In this document: piece by piece, positions 43,401 through 50,880 of the stretch | How the letters are laid out: every line of letters starts with the position of its first letter | Numbering within the stretch: the first letter of the stretch is position 1 | NCBI GenBank assembly: GCA_023249305.1 | Contig: JAHFCU010000002.1 | Coordinates: forward strand, 100,584 to 164,583 | Direction of reading: 5' to 3' | From: Gemmatimonadota bacterium | GTDB taxonomy: Bacteria > Gemmatimonadota > Gemmatimonadetes > Gemmatimonadales > Gemmatimonadaceae | Length of the DNA stretch: 64,000 nucleotides | The notes under the pieces: model-generated | What the model saw: the letters and a program-made list of their open reading frames with translations, nothing else | The model's database searches: none | What the model was told of the DNA's origin: nothing | Program-made: the position numbers and the translations under genes

Positions 43401-43693
43401 AGCACCAGCCAGAGCAATTCAGGGGCACGCGTCGCGAGGCGACGGCCCGCGCGGCCCGCGGTGTCGCCAAGTCCGCATGACGGCGGCAGGTCGAGCAGCA
43501 GCGCCCGCAGGGTGCCCGGCCCCTCGGCGACCTCCGCACGCCGCACCTGCTCATCTAGTCCGAGGCGGCGCGCCGCATCCGCATCGAGATTGCCGGCCGG
43601 CGCATGAAAGCCAAGGGCGCGCAGCAGCGCGACCCGGCCGCGACGGTCAACAGCACGCTGTAGAAGCAGCGCGGCATCGGCGACAGTGAGCAC
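40484..43693 (-). CDS. Large Eco57I-like N6-adenine DNA methyltransferase
   Basis: 1069 residues from a GTG. An N-terminal helical region (CVSRLLFLAFLEAKGWL, as in type IIG and DISARM/BREX methylases) precedes SDERRSTGAFYTPPAMIHHV and motif I DPACGTGAFLVHAM near residue 400. Motif IV is VGNPPWVRL (NPPW) near residue 620. The C-terminal 400 residues would hold the target-recognition region. I see no PD-(D/E)xK nuclease motif at the N-terminus, so it is probably a methylase without its own cutting domain. It is coupled to the SNF2-like helicase gene (16-bp overlap); the pair resembles the first two genes of class 1 DISARM without the rest. Confidence 0.87.
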   Translation of the reverse strand: MLTVADAALLLQRAVDRRGRVALLRALGFHAPAGNLDADAARRLGLDEQVRRAEVAEGPGTLRALLLDLPPSCGLGDTAGRAGRRLATRAPELLWLVLAAHRGGELVIVVPAPGGASAAAALLVDPQAVRPGDAESLAALEGARGESDLDTHLRWRETLGRDALTRRFYRDLEHAVHALSEGAHGNAPGEARRALALRCVSRLLFLAFLEAKGWLDGDRAFLSRQVAARGDNLHRALLEPLFFGTLNAPMSRRAPAARAFGRLPFLNGGLFTRDVLEKKHRALRFADVDIARVVGDLLARYRVTAHEGSAEFAEAAVNPEMLGRAFESLMASDERRSTGAFYTPPAMIHHVTDLALDATFASASERAVLDEARGGHVARAADAVQLRAVLTDLRILDPACGTGAFLVHAMAEVSRLLAAANDDRPEHARRRAVLAHSIFGVDINPTAVWLCELRLWLSVVVDSPERDPFCVPPLPNLDRHIHCADALAGPAFDVTSGDDAGVMRLRERYARATGRRKHTFQRALDRAERGLAVEALRARLETARVKRRDLLCTLRGRDLFGGRRVATATERAVLADWRRGAQGLGRALAALRAGGAVPFGFASHFGDVARRGGFDLIVGNPPWVRLHRIPPNEREALRARYESMRNAAWRAGAAASGAMTGFGMQADLAALFVERAVSLARPGGVIAMLLPAKLFRSLAGGGVRSFLTRTTAVLSCEDYSAGRALFDAAVYPAAVVVRRDRARERDARGVDATTSSAVNCAVVRRDVELRWRTPRRHLALEASEGAPWLLLPPPVRAAFDALAAAGIPLADTPFGRPLLGVKSGCNDAFVVQPDGAWRARSGATTCAVRSGEREGLIERTLLRPALRGEDLAPFLARAAPHAIVWTHDAVLQPLRTLPPRAARWLSHWRPTLERRADARLRDRWWSLFRLDGTSPAWRVVWGDVGRTPRAVVLTPDDDTVPLNSCYVVRAPTEADADALAAWLNAPLAVAWLGAIAEPARGRYHRFLGWTMARLPLPREWPAARDALASLGHAARLGSMLSPADLHECSLRAFRVSASLIEPLLTWMHW

Positions 43694-43784
43694 GCGCGCA
43701 CGCTACGGCGACCGCGAGCACAGGCCGTCACCGCATTCGTGCGCATCCAGTCAATTGCGTGCGGAGCTTCGCACGGCATCGCCG

Positions 43785-44423
43785 CTACAGCAGCGACTCA
43801 ATCTCCGTCAGCGTCTCCACGAGATGCGTCGGCTTCGCCGATTCCATCGCCGCGCGGTCGTAGGGCCCGCTCAACACCCCGATCGTCCGCACCCCCGCCG
43901 CGTGCCCCGCGATCACGTCGTACGGCGAGTCGCCGATGAACCACGCGTGGTTCGCCGTCGCGCCGAGCCGCTCGAGCGCAATCAGCACCGGCTCGGGGTC
44001 TGGCTTGTGCTTCTCCGTCGCCTCGATGCCGATCAGCGCGCCAAAGCAGTCCGTCACGCCGATGTAATCGAGGCTGCGGCGAATGCCCGCCTCGACCTTC
44101 GAACTCACGATCGCCATCGCATGCCCGCGCTCATGCAACCGCCGGATGAGATCCACGACGCCCGGATACGGCGCCACAAGCCGGTCGTGATGCGCCACCT
44201 GATACGCGCGATATCGGTCCCACAGGAACTTCACGTCGTCCTCGTCGTGCGCCCAGCGCCGCAGCATCGGCGCCAGCGGCGTGCCGATGAGTGCCACCCA
44301 CTCCTCGCGCGACGGCCGCGGCCCCTCCCGCCCATCAAACGCATGCTCGGCGGCCTGCACGATCAGTTCGATCGAATCAACGACGGTGCCGTCGAGGTCG
44401 AACAACAGGGCGGGGGTGGTCAC
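43785..44423 (-). CDS. HAD-superfamily hydrolase, phosphoglycolate phosphatase-like
   Basis: 212 residues. Motif I LLFDLDGTVVDS is at the N-terminus, motif II is MAIVSSK, the conserved Lys is in EKHKPDPEPV and motif IV is FIGDSPYDVIAG. The helical cap between motifs I and II is type C1. It belongs to the Gph/PpaX group, which dephosphorylates phosphoglycolate, pyrophosphate or sugar phosphates. It lies 92 bp upstream of the methyltransferase gene and after a family-B element; no operon partner is evident. Confidence 0.92.
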   Translation of the reverse strand: MTTPALLFDLDGTVVDSIELIVQAAEHAFDGREGPRPSREEWVALIGTPLAPMLRRWAHDEDDVKFLWDRYRAYQVAHHDRLVAPYPGVVDLIRRLHERGHAMAIVSSKVEAGIRRSLDYIGVTDCFGALIGIEATEKHKPDPEPVLIALERLGATANHAWFIGDSPYDVIAGHAAGVRTIGVLSGPYDRAAMESAKPTHLVETLTEIESLL

Positions 44424-44438
44424 GAAAGAAAGATAAGA

Positions 44439-44570
44439 CGGGGACGGGGAGGGGTGCGGGGGCTCAGAAGGAGGAACGAGTGGAGCGAGGAGGATGAGAA
44501 ACGAGGCCTCCTTCCCGCTCCTCGTTCATTCACCCGTCCCCCCGCACGAAGCCCCCGCACCCCGCCCGCT
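44439..44570. repeat. GC-rich inverted-repeat element, family B
   Basis: The left arm includes gaggggtgcgggggctcag and ggaggaacgagtggagc; the right arm includes cacccgtccccccgcacgaa and gcccccgcaccccgccc. It fills the gap between the HAD gene start and the stop of the next glycosyltransferase gene, abutting that stop codon. Confidence 0.75.
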
Positions 44571-45722
44571 TCACCCCGCTCGATACTCCCGTTCCTTCCA
44601 CCGCACTCGATCTCCCTTCCACGCCGCCTTGGCGAAAATCCATGCCGTCACCGCCGCCCCCAATGGATGTAGCAGTGCGTACCAGAGCGGAATGCGAAGC
44701 ACCCACACCGTCGGCAGCGTCCATAGCACCGACGCGCCGTACGCCACCGCGCCGAATGTTGTCCAGAACGTTGGCACCACGCCAAGTAAACCGAATACCA
44801 GAGCCGCGAACGGCACGAGGTGCGGCAGCGCCGAGAACGGCATCAAGAGCCGCATCCCACCTTGGAGCACCGGGTGCTCAGGCAGTAGATAGCGCCCTCC
44901 GGCCCAGGCATTCTTCGTCCATCCCTCGATGATCTCGCCGAGCGAGCTGTACATCCGCGTGGAGAGTTGATCGAGTCCCGCCACGATGTGCACGCGCTTA
45001 CCGGCGGCGCACCACTGCTGTGCGATCATCAGGTCTTCGGCGACGAACTGGCGCACGGCCTCGTGTCCGCCCAGCGCGACATACACGTCACGGCGCACGA
45101 GGTAGCACTGCCCGTTCGCGATCTTCGAGCGCGGACGCGTCGAATTCGATACCGCGTTGGTGCCGCCGAATGTCGAGAACAGCACGGCGAACATTGTGGG
45201 CTGGACGACGCGCTCCCAGAATGAGACGAGGTCCTGCCGCCCCAGAACGGAGAGCAGGTCGCTCTGCCGGCGGCGCATTGCGTTGATGCCGCGCAACAGC
45301 AGATCCGGCGCGTGCCGCGTGTCGGCGTCGGTAAAGAGCAACACATCGCCGTGCGCATGTTTGGCGCCCACGTGGCATGCCCACTGCTTGCCGAACCACC
45401 CCGTTGGCAGCGGGGGCGGATCAATCACCTGAAAGCGCTCGTCGCCCGCGCCCGCCGCGCGCGCCAGTTCCCCCGTGCCGTCGGTGGAGTGATCATCCAC
45501 CACGATGAGTTCACAGCGCGGATATGTGGTGCTCAATGCCGCACGCACGAACTCGGAGATATGCCGCGCCTCATTGCGCGCCGGGCAAATGATGCTGATG
45601 AGCAGCGCGTCCGCGGGTGGCGTATCCGGCTCGTCTCGCAGATACGTAGAGCGCGAAAGCCGCCAGAATCCGATGGCCGGTACCACGATCCACGGCAGCG
45701 CGAGCGCATACGGCGAGATCAT
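44571..45722 (-). CDS. Family 2 glycosyltransferase with membrane segments
   Basis: 383 residues. After an N-terminal hydrophobic segment (YALALPWIVVPAIGFW) the GT-A domain starts SIICPARNEARHI, with VVDDHSTDGTG and FTDADTRHAPDLL as the donor-binding acidic motifs and VAEDLMIAQQW later. Two or three C-terminal transmembrane helices follow (LVPFAALVFGLLGVVP, ALLHPLGAAVTAWIF). It resembles membrane-bound GT2 enzymes such as the hopanoid-associated HpnB, but no hopanoid genes are nearby, so I do not assign it. The start at 45722 avoids the Arg-rich upstream read-through. Confidence 0.8.
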   Translation of the reverse strand: MISPYALALPWIVVPAIGFWRLSRSTYLRDEPDTPPADALLISIICPARNEARHISEFVRAALSTTYPRCELIVVDDHSTDGTGELARAAGAGDERFQVIDPPPLPTGWFGKQWACHVGAKHAHGDVLLFTDADTRHAPDLLLRGINAMRRRQSDLLSVLGRQDLVSFWERVVQPTMFAVLFSTFGGTNAVSNSTRPRSKIANGQCYLVRRDVYVALGGHEAVRQFVAEDLMIAQQWCAAGKRVHIVAGLDQLSTRMYSSLGEIIEGWTKNAWAGGRYLLPEHPVLQGGMRLLMPFSALPHLVPFAALVFGLLGVVPTFWTTFGAVAYGASVLWTLPTVWVLRIPLWYALLHPLGAAVTAWIFAKAAWKGDRVRWKEREYRAG

Positions 45723-45789
45723 CGGACCTGCGCGCAAACCAGCCGCGTGGCACCGCGCACCGTGGGTACGCGCGCGTTCATCGAGCGCG

Positions 45790-47046
45790 TCACACGCCCA
45801 ACGCCGGCGGTTCCTCCGCCTCGCGTTCACCCCGCGCAAGCACCACCGCCGCGCTCAAGTGCCCGGTCGTATTGGTCGTCGTGCGGAACATGTCGAGGAT
45901 CGTGTCCACGCCGAGCAAAATGCCAATCCCTTCCACCGGGAGGTGCACGACCATCAGCACCGGTACCATCGCGACGATCGAGCCGCCGGGAATGCCCGGC
46001 ACCGAGAACGACGTCACGAGCGCGGTGGCGGTGATCGCGGCCATACCATCGGGGCCGACCTCGATGCCATAAAGCCGCGCGATGAAGAGCGCGCCGAGGA
46101 TCTGCCCAACGCCCGCGCCAGGGCGGAACGTCGACGCCGCCAGCGGAATGAGGAAGCCGTGAATGGATGCCGGCAGCTTCATCCGGTCGCGTGCCACCTC
46201 GATCATCGCCGGGAGCGCGGCCATGGACGACCGCGCGCTGAAAGCCACCGCCTGCGGCGCCAGCCACGCCCGCACAAAGAGCGATGTCGGCACGCTGCCG
46301 AAGAACGCGGCCGCCGGATACAGAATCGTCGCGCAATACAGCACGCTCACGCCGCAGACGATCACCGTATACCCCGCGAGCGCACCCACCGCCGAGAGCC
46401 CAAGCTTCGCGGCGAGCGGCACCGCGAGGGCGAAGACGCCATACGGCGCGGTGTCAATGACCCACCGCACCATGCGCAGCGTCGCGTTCTGCACCGCTTC
46501 GACCATCGTGATGAACGACGCTCGGCGCGCCGCATCCACGCGCGTGATGGCGATGGCGAATGCCAGCGTAAACGTGATGAGCGGGAGCATCGCGCCATCA
46601 GCCGCGGCCTTCACCGGATTCAGCGGCACGAGGTCAATGAACCACTGTGCGACCGTCGGCATCGAACCGGGAGGCGCGCCTGCCGTGCTCGCCGTCGCGC
46701 GCAGAGCCGCCACCGCGGTTGGATCGAGCGTGATGCGCGCCATCAGCGGCGCTCCGACCAGGATCGCCATCACCGCGGCGATCGTCGTCGCAACGATGAA
46801 GAACGTCAACGCGCGCCCGCCGAGCCGGCCGATGGTCGCCGGATTCGGCGCAAGATTCACGCCGACGATGAGGCTGCTCATCACGAGCGGAATGACCGTC
46901 ATCCGAATGGCGGCAATCCACATCGTTCCAAGTGTCTCGAGCACGCGCGCAGCCGGGGCGAGGAACTCGGCGTTGCCGCCCGCGATGACGAGTCCCACCG
47001 CGAATCCCGCGGCGAGGCCGAGGAGGACCTTGAGGGCAAATGGCAT
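45790..47046 (-). CDS. DAACS family dicarboxylate/amino acid:cation symporter
   Basis: 418 residues, about 8 transmembrane helices and two re-entrant hairpins. The family signatures are RMTVIPLVMSSLIVG (N-terminal), FSARSSMAALPAMI (the serine-rich HP1), FSVPGIPGGSIVAMVPVLM (HP2) and DTILDMFRTTTNTTGHLSAAVV (the cation-binding TM8). It imports glutamate, aspartate or C4-dicarboxylates with Na+ or H+. The start at 47046 is an ATG directly before the first helix. A single gene; the neighbours are a GT2 and a secreted cupin. Confidence 0.92.
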   Translation of the reverse strand: MPFALKVLLGLAAGFAVGLVIAGGNAEFLAPAARVLETLGTMWIAAIRMTVIPLVMSSLIVGVNLAPNPATIGRLGGRALTFFIVATTIAAVMAILVGAPLMARITLDPTAVAALRATASTAGAPPGSMPTVAQWFIDLVPLNPVKAAADGAMLPLITFTLAFAIAITRVDAARRASFITMVEAVQNATLRMVRWVIDTAPYGVFALAVPLAAKLGLSAVGALAGYTVIVCGVSVLYCATILYPAAAFFGSVPTSLFVRAWLAPQAVAFSARSSMAALPAMIEVARDRMKLPASIHGFLIPLAASTFRPGAGVGQILGALFIARLYGIEVGPDGMAAITATALVTSFSVPGIPGGSIVAMVPVLMVVHLPVEGIGILLGVDTILDMFRTTTNTTGHLSAAVVLARGEREAEEPPALGV

Positions 47047-47095
47047 GGCAAGAACCTACGAGCGAGCCGGCCCGCCGCGCGAGGGCGCGCCGCGA

Positions 47096-47515
47096 CTACG
47101 GCGCTGGCATCGCCAGTGGCTTGCCGGTCTCGATGATGTACGTGCTGAGCAGTCTCACAGGCACCGTGCCGGTGTTCTTGGCGACGTGCGGCGTGTTGGC
47201 CGGGATGAAAAAGGCATCGCCGGGCCTCAGCGAAATCGTCGGCTGTCCCGCCATGTCGAAGGTCGCCGTCCCGTCAAGCACGTAGACAAGTTCTTCTCCT
47301 GGATGCGTATGCCGCGGCGCCGTACCGCCGACGGCGAGTTCTGCGAGGACGGTGATGCCGTCGTGCCCGGGCACTGTGGCCAGGGCCTTCGTCTGCAACA
47401 CGGTGCGCTTGAGCGGCGAGGCCGCCGTCTGTGCAGCCGGCGGATTCTGGGCGCCCGCGGATCCGGCAATGGCGGCGAGGGTGACAACAGCAACGAGGGC
47501 AGCGCGAACGCGCAT
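47096..47515 (-). CDS. Secreted cupin-domain protein
   Basis: 139 residues. The start at 47515 gives a signal peptide MRVRAALVAVVTLAAIAGSAGAQ. The cupin barrel has motif 1 RHTHPGEELVYVLDG and motif 2 PGDAFFIPANTPHVAKN, with the His and Glu metal ligands. Such small periplasmic cupins are common and rarely characterised. The longer ORF start (47722) crosses a 7-bp repeat array and is rejected. It is divergent from the NUDIX gene. Confidence 0.87.
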   Translation of the reverse strand: MRVRAALVAVVTLAAIAGSAGAQNPPAAQTAASPLKRTVLQTKALATVPGHDGITVLAELAVGGTAPRHTHPGEELVYVLDGTATFDMAGQPTISLRPGDAFFIPANTPHVAKNTGTVPVRLLSTYIIETGKPLAMPAP

Positions 47516-47617
47516 GGGTGAATCTCCGGCGGAGGTTGCGCTGATCCTCGCTCGGCGCGCGCCGGCGCGCAAGCAGAAACTGGGCGGCGATGTGATATTG
47601 TCACGCGCGACTCGGCG

Positions 47618-47670
47618 ACTCCCGTCTCCCGTCTCCCGTCTCCCATCTCCTATCTCCCATCTGTCATCTG
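47618..47670. repeat. 7-bp tandem repeat, locus H7
   Basis: Seven consecutive heptads, cccgtct three times, then cccatct, cctatct, cccatct, gtcatct. They end directly before the GTG start of the NUDIX gene and lie between it and the divergent cupin gene, so this promoter region consists largely of repeat. Confidence 0.9.
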
Positions 47671-47672
47671 TT

Positions 47673-48254
47673 GTGACGCATCTCGAACTCACGCGCATCG
47701 CCCGCGCGCTGACGGCGAACACGCCGATTCCCGCCCCGCGCGACGAACCGTTCTATGAAGCGGCGGTCGCGCTTGTGCTGCATCCAACGGACGACGGCCT
47801 CGAGACGCTCCTCATCAAACGCGCCGAACGCGCGGACGATCCGTGGAGCGGACAGATCGCGCTCCCCGGGGGACGGCGGAACGCCGACGAAGAGTCCCTG
47901 ATGCTCACGGCGGTGCGGGAGACGCTCGAGGAGACCGGCATGAACCTGGCCGCGGACGGCACGCTGCTGGGCGAACTCTCGGAACTACGCCCGCGCACCC
48001 CGGTTCTGCCGCCGATCATCGTACGCCCCTACGTCTTCGCGGTGACGTCGCGACCGCCGCTGGTGCTCAGCGAGGAGGTGGCCGAGGCGTTCTGGGTGCC
48101 ACTCAGCGACGTGTATGATCCAGAGAGGCGGCAAGAAGTCACCGTTCGCATTCCTGGCATTCATATGAAGCGGCCGGCCATCGGCGTCGGCGAGCATGTC
48201 ATCTGGGGCATGACCGAGCACATCCTGCGCACCTTCGAGGAACTCTGGCGATGA
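47673..48254 (+). CDS. NUDIX hydrolase, CoA pyrophosphatase-like
   Basis: 193 residues from the GTG at 47673. The Nudix box is GGRRNADEESLMLTAVRETLEETGM, and the preceding LLIKRAERADDPWSGQIALPGG matches the UPF0035 motif of CoA/acyl-CoA pyrophosphatases (NudL/YeaB type). It would hydrolyse CoA to phosphopantetheine and 3',5'-ADP. The ORF reads further upstream through the heptad array without interruption, so a longer protein cannot be excluded, but the domain begins after the chosen start. Its stop overlaps the PAP2 gene (ATGA). Confidence 0.87.
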   Translation: MTHLELTRIARALTANTPIPAPRDEPFYEAAVALVLHPTDDGLETLLIKRAERADDPWSGQIALPGGRRNADEESLMLTAVRETLEETGMNLAADGTLLGELSELRPRTPVLPPIIVRPYVFAVTSRPPLVLSEEVAEAFWVPLSDVYDPERRQEVTVRIPGIHMKRPAIGVGEHVIWGMTEHILRTFEELWR

Positions 48255-48880
48255 GCGAGAACAAGTCCACGTGGGGCGGCGGCACGGCCCAGCGCACCCT
48301 TTGGCTGATCGGCTGCGTGCTTGTCTTCGGTGCGCTGCCGATGCTGGCCGACCGCTACTTCTACGACCACTGGTATCACGAGAGCATCTACGATCTCGAC
48401 TGGGCGCGGCTGCTGCGCGTGATGGGCTGGGCACCGACGTGGACGATCGCCGCGCTAGCGATGTGGCTGCACGAGCGGCCGGAGGCCGCGCACCGTGCCG
48501 CCGCGCGCGCCTGGTACCTCGTGACGGCGTCGCTCGCCGGTGGCCTCCTCGCCGAGATCATGAAGCTGCTCCTGCGGCGCGAGCGCCCCGACGTGCTCGG
48601 CGGCGACTACAGCTTCCGCGCGTGGAGTGACCATCCGTTCTCGACGAGCGGGCTCGCGTGGCCGAGCAGCCACACGATGGTGGCGTTCGCGGCGGCGACG
48701 GCGCTGGCGCGGCTCTTCCCGCGCGCCAAGTGGGTGTGGTATGTGCTCGCCGCCGGGTGCGGCGCGACGCGCATGCTCTCGCATGCGCACTACTTCAGCG
48801 ATGTCACGCTCGGCGCGCTCTTCGGGTGGAGCGTCGGATGGGGGGTGTGGTTCTTGATGAGGGAGAAGATCAAGGCGTAG
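48251..48880 (+). CDS. PAP2 family phosphatase
   Basis: 209 residues with five or six transmembrane helices. The catalytic motifs are KLLLRRERPD (C1), PSSHTMVAF (C2, with H) and RMLSHAHYFSDV (C3). PAP2 membrane enzymes remove phosphate from phosphatidate, undecaprenyl pyrophosphate or similar lipids. It is translationally coupled to the NUDIX gene, a pairing seen in several bacteria. It is followed by a family-B repeat element before the manganese operon. Confidence 0.92.
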   Translation: MSENKSTWGGGTAQRTLWLIGCVLVFGALPMLADRYFYDHWYHESIYDLDWARLLRVMGWAPTWTIAALAMWLHERPEAAHRAAARAWYLVTASLAGGLLAEIMKLLLRRERPDVLGGDYSFRAWSDHPFSTSGLAWPSSHTMVAFAAATALARLFPRAKWVWYVLAAGCGATRMLSHAHYFSDVTLGALFGWSVGWGVWFLMREKIKA

Positions 48881-49020
48881 CGGAACGAGGAGGGGTGCGG
48901 GGGCTTGGTGCGGAGGGACGAGTGTAGGAACGAGAGAGGGGGGCATGATCGCCTTCTTCCCCCTTCTCCGCACTTCACCCATTACCCCGCACTAAGCCCC
49001 CGCCCCCTTCCTCGTTCCCC
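48881..49020. repeat. GC-rich inverted-repeat element, family B
   Basis: The left arm includes gggtgcgggggcttggtgcg and gagggacgagtgtagg. The right arm includes cacccattaccccgcactaa and gcccccgc. It stretches from the PAP2 stop to just before the mntH operator and is almost identical at its left arm to the 52.3-kb copy. Confidence 0.85.
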
Positions 49021-49027
49021 TTGCCAG

Positions 49028-49049
49028 AAAGTTAGCAGCTACTAACTTT
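49028..49049. promoter_or_regulatory. Palindromic operator of the manganese operon (MntR-type)
   Basis: AAAGTTAG, 6 nt (cagcta), CTAACTTT: a perfect 22-bp dyad that ends 5 bp before the GTG of mntH. DtxR-family regulators bind dyads with TTAG and CTAA half sites, and the regulator is encoded two genes downstream, so repression by metal-loaded MntR is inferred. The site would cover the ribosome-binding region. Confidence 0.7.
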
Positions 49050-49054
49050 CATCT

Positions 49055-50449
49055 GTGGCCTCTCCTACCATTGTCCCGGCCGTCCAACCGCCGCCCGCGG
49101 GCGCGGCGCCGATAGTCGAGTCGCCGTCCGCCGGCTTCCGTCACGCGCGCACCGCGCCGTCGCTCGCCGACGTGTACCGCACCATCCCCGTCGAGGGGCT
49201 CGGGTGGTTCCGCAAGCTGCTTGCCTTCGCCGGACCCGGCTATCTCGTCGCCGTCGGATATATGGACCCAGGAAACTGGGCCACCGATCTCGCCGGCGGC
49301 TCGCGCTTCGGCTACACGCTCCTCAGCGTCATCCTGCTCTCCAACCTCATGGCCGTCCTCCTGCAGGGACTGGCCAGCAAGCTCGGCATCGTCACGGGTC
49401 GCGATCTCGCGCAGGCATGCCGCGATCACTACTCACGCCCAGTCGCCATTGGCCTCTGGTTCCTCTGCGAAATCGCCATCGCTGCCTGCGACCTTGCTGA
49501 AGTCATTGGATCGGCCATCGCGCTCAAGCTGCTCTTTGGTATCCCGATCACGTGGGGCATCCTCATCACGGCGGTAGACGTCCTGCTCCTTCTCGCGCTG
49601 CAGCGGCGCGGCTTCCGTCTGCTCGAGGCGGTCGTCATCATCCTGATCGCCACGATCGGCGCTTGCTTCCTGTTCGAGATGGTGATTTCACGGCCCGACT
49701 TGGCCGCCGTCGCGCGCGGCTTCGTGCCGGACGCCGAGATCCTGCGCAATCGCGATATGCTCTACATCGCCATTGGCATCCTTGGTGCCACGGTCATGCC
49801 GCATAACCTGTACCTGCACTCGTCCATCGTGCAGACGCGGCGGTATGAAGAATCGGTGCAGGGCAGGCGCGAGGCGGTGAAGTACGCCTTCTTCGACTCG
49901 ACCGTCGCGCTCACGATGGCGCTGTTCATCAACGCGGCCATCCTCATCGTGGCCGCCGCCACGTTCAATACGACCGGCAACACGCAGGTGGCGGAGATCC
50001 AGGATGCGCACAAGCTGCTGACGCCGCTGCTCGGTGTGACCGGCGCATCCACGGTCTTCGCCCTCGCGTTGCTGGCGAGCGGGCAGAACTCGACGCTCAC
50101 CGGCACGCTCGCCGGGCAGATTGTAATGGAAGGGTTCCTCGATCTCCGCCTTCGGCCATGGGTGCGTCGTCTCATCACTCGCGCTGTGGCCATCGTGCCG
50201 GCGGTCGCTGTGAGCGCGGCATACGGTGAGAGCGGCACGGCAAAGCTGCTCATCTTCAGCCAGGTGGTGCTGTCGCTGCAGCTGTCGTTCGCCGTCTTCC
50301 CATTGGTGGCGTTCACTTCGGACCGCAAGAAGATGGGTGAGTTCGTGAACCCACGCTGGCTCAAGGCGGCCGCGTATTTCGTGGCCGTCGTGATAGCGTT
50401 CTTCAACGGATGGCTGCTCGTGCAGACCATCGCCGGAGGGGTGTCCTGA
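49055..50449 (+). CDS. mntH: NRAMP family Mn2+/Fe2+ transporter MntH
   Basis: 464 residues. Both metal-binding motifs are intact: [16 protein letters not shown] in TM1 and [13 protein letters not shown] in TM6. About 11 helices follow the LeuT fold. It imports manganese and possibly iron with protons. The GTG start at 49055 lies directly after a palindrome and has no visible Shine-Dalgarno sequence, so either the transcript is leaderless or the true start is one of the later codons; the first 45 residues are not conserved-looking. The TGA overlaps the universal-stress gene start by one base, and a DtxR-type regulator closes the operon. Confidence 0.93.
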   Translation: MASPTIVPAVQPPPAGAAPIVESPSAGFRHARTAPSLADVYRTIPVEGLGWFRKLLAFAGPGYLVAVGYMDPGNWATDLAGGSRFGYTLLSVILLSNLMAVLLQGLASKLGIVTGRDLAQACRDHYSRPVAIGLWFLCEIAIAACDLAEVIGSAIALKLLFGIPITWGILITAVDVLLLLALQRRGFRLLEAVVIILIATIGACFLFEMVISRPDLAAVARGFVPDAEILRNRDMLYIAIGILGATVMPHNLYLHSSIVQTRRYEESVQGRREAVKYAFFDSTVALTMALFINAAILIVAAATFNTTGNTQVAEIQDAHKLLTPLLGVTGASTVFALALLASGQNSTLTGTLAGQIVMEGFLDLRLRPWVRRLITRAVAIVPAVAVSAAYGESGTAKLLIFSQVVLSLQLSFAVFPLVAFTSDRKKMGEFVNPRWLKAAAYFVAVVIAFFNGWLLVQTIAGGVS

Positions 50450-50880
50450 TGTACACGCGCATCCTCGTGCCGCTCGAGAACACGCGCACCGATCGCGTCA
50501 TCGTCGCCCACGTGCGCGTGCTCGCGCGCCATTGCGGCGCGTCGGTCGTCCTCATCCACGTGGCCGACGGGTTTGCCGCGCGCAACATCGAGCAGCTGGA
50601 TTTGCGGGAAAGCGAGGAGATGCGCCGCGACCGCGCCTACCTCGACGCCGTCTGCGACGAATTGGTCGCCGACGGACTGTCGTGCGACGCCGTGCTCGCG
50701 TGCGGCAATCCCGCGGACGAAATCAGCGCCGCCGCGGCGCGCGAGGGGGCCGACCTCATCGCGATGGCGACGCATGGACACCGCGGACTGAACGATCTCA
50801 TTCGCGGCAGCGTGGCCAGTGAGTTGCGCCATCGCACGCATGTGCCCGTGCTCATGGTGCGCGAGAGCCCGGCGAAGTGA
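50449..50880 (+). CDS. Universal stress protein (UspA family)
   Basis: 143 residues. A Rossmann-like fold starts YTRILVPLENTRTDRVIV, with the ATP-binding signature GHRGLNDLIRGSVASEL (G-2x-G-9x-G-S) near residue 110 and VPVLMVRE at the end. It is located between mntH and mntR in overlapping reading frames, so it probably senses or responds to metal or oxidative stress. Start ATG at 50449 overlaps the mntH stop; the stop overlaps the regulator start (GTGA). Confidence 0.92.
   Translation: MYTRILVPLENTRTDRVIVAHVRVLARHCGASVVLIHVADGFAARNIEQLDLRESEEMRRDRAYLDAVCDELVADGLSCDAVLACGNPADEISAAAAREGADLIAMATHGHRGLNDLIRGSVASELRHRTHVPVLMVRESPAK

Noticed and set aside
42386-43480. Plus-strand ORF of 364 aa inside the methyltransferase
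   Set aside because: Shadow frame of a gene with intact methylase motifs; no recognisable domain.
40484-43693. Complete BREX or DISARM system
   Set aside because: No drmA/drmB/drmC, brxC, pglZ or similar genes were seen on either side; only the methylase-helicase pair is present.
45505-47136. Plus-strand ORF of 543 aa over the DAACS gene
   Set aside because: Arg/His-rich low-complexity translation, antisense to two well-recognised genes.
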